Shown piece by piece: positions 63,722 through 64,000 of a stretch of 64,000 bases of DNA (position 1 is its first letter; every line of letters begins with the position of its first letter). The DNA is from Lithodes maja (taxonomy: Eukaryota > Arthropoda > Malacostraca > Decapoda > Lithodidae): positions 1 to 64,000 of the forward strand of contig JBAKBP010013062.1 in NCBI GenBank assembly GCA_037953745.1, read 5' to 3'. The position numbers and the translations under genes were made by a program. The notes under the pieces were generated by a model that saw only the letters and a program-made list of their open reading frames with translations, was not told the DNA's origin and made no database searches.

Positions 63722-63835
63722 TCCATGGTTCATACAATACTGTTATTTGATAAGTTCATATGTCTTTTTGTTATACAGTTCCTGTTTTGGTTTATTTGTT
63801 TTGCAAGTTTTACATTTTATTTTGTGTGTGTGTAG

Positions 63836-64000
63836 GTGTAGCGGTGGTGGACGGTAAGATCTACGTCCTGGGAGGGGAGGATGGGTGGGAGCACTTTCAC
63901 GACACCATAGAGAGTTACGACCCTACCACCGACACATGGACGCTCATCGGAGAGATGCTCACGGGTCGTTCATGGCTTGCCTGTGCTCCTCTAAGGCCGG
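63836..64000 (+). CDS. Kelch gene exon 6, partial at the window edge
   Basis: Acceptor TGTGTGTAG, phase 1, joining exon 5 through Gly. Reads VAVVDGKIYVLGGEDGWEHF, then ESYDPTTDTWTLIGEM and GRSWLACAPL: a textbook Kelch repeat. Continues beyond the window. Confidence 0.92.

Overview
This is eukaryotic nuclear DNA from an arthropod, most likely a decapod crustacean. The reasons are spliced exons with GT/AG borders, dense nested non-LTR retrotransposons, a DIRS1-like tyrosine-recombinase retrotransposon (a group known to be widespread in decapods), tRNA-derived SINEs and many small inverted-repeat elements. The species call is inference; no marker gene settles it.

Layout. 1-4815: 3' part of a Ty3/gypsy-like LTR retrotransposon whose reading frame is open but lacks most of reverse transcriptase (RT) and all of integrase, ending in a 1.85 kb LTR. 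4816-10874: a broken LINE followed by a CR1/L2-like LINE that is split by a third, opposite-strand LINE (family B) with a clean 8 bp target duplication. 10875-24400: a DIRS1-like element (gag, RT, RNase H, and a tyrosine recombinase with all four catalytic residues), itself hit by an almost intact 7.0 kb I/Jockey-type LINE with a 13 bp target duplication, by a SINE, and carrying a large hairpin in gag. 24400-28220: inverted repeats, a 14-unit 35 bp satellite, a nested MITE-like palindrome, and a LINE fragment holding a 533 bp SINE. 28650-29885: two short overlapping reading frames with a retropepsin-like fold signature. 29886-36690: mostly AT-rich non-coding DNA with old duplications. 36697-40765: a family B LINE flanked by a 227 bp direct repeat and interrupted by a MITE. 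40766-44900: MITEs, SINE pieces and tandem duplications.

44993-64000 (continuing beyond the window): the one host gene I can support, a BTB-BACK-Kelch (KLHL-type) protein on the + strand. I see the BACK-domain exon and five Kelch exons; the BTB exons must lie upstream and the gene runs off the right edge. Its introns are crowded with mobile DNA: a 1.29 kb foldback palindrome, a hAT-type MITE, three different pogo/Tigger-like MITEs, LINE pieces, and an intact 987-residue endonuclease/RT frame. Exons 2 and 3 do not join in frame as read, which may be a small deletion, a sequence error or an unseen micro-exon.

The mobile elements work as nested layers rather than as a pathway. Insertion order can be read from target duplications: family B LINE into CR1-like LINE; I-like LINE into DIRS; MITE into family B LINE; SINE into pogo-like MITE; family B LINE into another pogo-like MITE.
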